A stretch of DNA of 64,000 nucleotides from Legionella sp. (GTDB taxonomy: Bacteria > Pseudomonadota > Gammaproteobacteria > Legionellales > Legionellaceae), in the NCBI GenBank assembly GCA_013697625.1, contig JACCWN010000028.1:112259-176258 (forward strand), read 5' to 3'. How positions within the stretch are numbered: position 1 is the stretch's first letter; each line of letters starts with the position of its first letter. Of this stretch, positions 62,696 through 64,000 are shown piece after piece. The position numbers were made by a program, and so were the translations under genes. Under the pieces are notes generated by a model. The model had not been told where the DNA came from, made no database searches, and saw only the letters and a list, made by a program, of their open reading frames with translations.

Positions 62696-63984
62696 CTACT
62701 AATGCCAATGACTTATTTCAAGGCTTTTCAAAACTCACACGTGAGGAACGGTTTGATCGCCTGATTAAATTAGGGGCAATCTCTTGCGAAGATCTAACCT
62801 TTTTAAAGCAAGGTGGCATTAAAGATCTCAATCTTGCGGACAAACTCATAGAAAATGTCATTGGGTATTTTCAAATTCCTTTAGGCGTTGCTACTAATTT
62901 TAATATTGATGGGCGCGATTATGTTATCCCTTTAGCTGTTGAAGAAACTTCCATCATTGCGGCTTTGTCTAAATCCGCTAAATGGATAAGACAAAACGGA
63001 GAAATCACAACCTCCATCTCTGGCGATTGCATCATTGGGCAAATTCAATTGGCGAAGGTTGCAGATTTTATTCGCTTTTCAACACTTTTTGAAGAAAATA
63101 AGTTAGAACTAATCAACAAAGCAAACCAAGATGTTGCACACAACATGGTTAAACGTGGTGGGGGTGTAGTTGATTTGCAATGCCGCTGTCTAAAAAGGCC
63201 TGATGGTCAGGATATGGCCATCATCCATTTAACTATGAATAGTTGTAATGCCATGGGAGCCAATATTGTCAACCAGGTATTAGAATACTTAAAAACGCCT
63301 ATAGAACAGTTAACAGGCGAAGAAGTCACCATGTGTATCCTATCGAACTTAAATGACCAAAAACTAACAACTGCTATGGTCCGCATTCACACTATAGATC
63401 CAAATCTGGGACATAAATTACAAGAGGCCTCTTTGTTTGCTGAAATAGATCCCTATAGAGCTGCAACCCACAACAAAGGTGTCATGAATGGCATTGATCC
63501 AGTCTTAATTGCTACGGGTAATGATTGGCGTGCAGTGGAAGCAGGTGTACATGCATACGCAGCACGCAGGGGAAGATATGAGGCCATCACTCGCTGGAGA
63601 TATGAAGATGGCATACTTACTGGCAAGCTCACAGCACCCATCATCGTAGGTACGGTAGGTGGTGTAACATCCCTTCATCCAACAGCTAAGCTTTGTCTAA
63701 AAATGATGGATATCCGTTCAGCAAATCAACTATCAAGAGTCATAGCTGCAGTAGGCCTTGTGCAAAATCTTGGTGCAATCAAAGCCTTATGTACAGATGG
63801 AATTATTCAAGGTCACATGAAACTTCATATTGATAATTTATTGTTGGTTGCAGGTGCCAATGAAATTGAAATGCCGGTTCTTAAAGTACGTCTGCAGCAA
63901 TGGCTAGAAATCAATAAACGAGTAAGTCTCAATAATGCCTATGAGTTATTAGCTGAAATCAGACAACCTCAACTTGCCTTATGA
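62686..63984 (+). CDS. Class II hydroxymethylglutaryl-CoA reductase
   Basis: Reduces (or oxidises) HMG-CoA to mevalonate. It has 432 residues, the bacterial class II type. Motifs are GFSKLTREERFDRL, the catalytic Glu in AVEETSIIAALS and MNSCNAMGANIVNQVLE. ATHNKGVMNGIDPVLIATGNDWRAVEAG follows with substrate residues, and the C-terminal GHMKLH carries the catalytic His. It is coupled with fni upstream (10-bp overlap) and with the next gene downstream (ATGA). This supports a complete mevalonate operon in this region. Confidence 0.95.
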   Translation: MPLATNANDLFQGFSKLTREERFDRLIKLGAISCEDLTFLKQGGIKDLNLADKLIENVIGYFQIPLGVATNFNIDGRDYVIPLAVEETSIIAALSKSAKWIRQNGEITTSISGDCIIGQIQLAKVADFIRFSTLFEENKLELINKANQDVAHNMVKRGGGVVDLQCRCLKRPDGQDMAIIHLTMNSCNAMGANIVNQVLEYLKTPIEQLTGEEVTMCILSNLNDQKLTTAMVRIHTIDPNLGHKLQEASLFAEIDPYRAATHNKGVMNGIDPVLIATGNDWRAVEAGVHAYAARRGRYEAITRWRYEDGILTGKLTAPIIVGTVGGVTSLHPTAKLCLKMMDIRSANQLSRVIAAVGLVQNLGAIKALCTDGIIQGHMKLHIDNLLLVAGANEIEMPVLKVRLQQWLEINKRVSLNNAYELLAEIRQPQLAL

Positions 63985-64000
63985 ACTGGCAAATTCCCAC
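63981..64000 (+). CDS. Start of the next gene (possible mevalonate-pathway kinase), truncated
   Basis: An ATG at 63981 overlaps the HMG-CoA reductase stop (ATGA) and reads MNWQIP before the window ends. Position suggests the next mevalonate operon gene, such as mevalonate kinase, but six residues are too few to identify it. Confidence 0.4.

Overview
The window looks like a chromosomal stretch of a low-GC gammaproteobacterium, most likely a member of the Legionellales (Coxiella/Legionella/Berkiella-like). This is inferred from gene content: a macromolecular-synthesis operon in the order rpsU-yqeY-dnaG-rpoD, a bacterial mevalonate pathway (type 2 IPP isomerase plus class II HMG-CoA reductase), a class II DAHP synthase, a eukaryotic-like protein kinase that resembles a secreted effector, and many small secreted or outer-membrane proteins of unknown function. 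No tRNA, rRNA, CRISPR array or prophage was recognised.

Layout. 1-4.1 kb: rpsU-yqeY-dnaG-rpoD (rpoD runs off the left edge), with palindromic repeats on both sides of rpsU. 4.4-5.9 kb: a decayed gene for a secreted IPT/TIG plus DUF1566 protein. 6.2-14.6 kb: accessory genes (glutathione peroxidase, GT-C-like membrane protein, the archaeal-type SPOUT methyltransferase TrmY, a DUF3309 miniprotein, SelO, an outer-membrane barrel, a hydrolase). 14.6-22.1 kb: an 840-residue kinase-like protein, an MMPL transporter, a barrel, a Cys-rich secreted protein and a 435-residue unknown. 22.1-27.1 kb: rph with a tandemly duplicated 3' end, then carA-metK-ahcY. 27.4-31.9 kb: a foldback repeat element, then grpE-dnaK-dnaJ with two clear sigma-32 promoters. 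32-36.4 kb: DAHP synthase, YheT hydrolase, hemE, folB and a secreted protein.

36.5-43.6 kb holds a second copy of the foldback element, then a four-gene co-directional set: methyltransferase, a six-helix hybrid histidine kinase whose sensor region resembles the alpha-hydroxyketone receptors CqsS/LqsS, a flavin oxidoreductase, and a PAS-HK-REC-Hpt hybrid kinase. No autoinducer synthase gene is present in the window. 44-52.2 kb: HAD phosphatase, SDR, an operon of MidA-like methyltransferase, QueD/PTPS-like protein and priA, a divergent pteridine reductase-like SDR, a Dus enzyme, a membrane protein and a His-rich secreted protein.

52.5-61.5 kb reads as an exopolysaccharide synthesis and export locus: a TPR plus YaiO-type barrel protein (with a perfect 10-bp inverted repeat just before its start), a membrane-anchored HEAT-repeat protein, a processive GT2, a UDP-hexosamine dehydrogenase and an NAD-dependent epimerase. 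It is bracketed by an internally deleted IS630-type element and a solo end of the same element, and it holds an antisense fragment of a second fni gene. 61.7-64 kb: the intact fni-HMG-CoA reductase operon, with the next gene, probably another mevalonate-pathway gene, starting at the edge.

Candidates for something new are the quorum-sensor-like kinase set and the IS-bracketed polysaccharide locus with its fni scar. The foldback element and the rph-tail duplication are the main unexplained non-coding structures.
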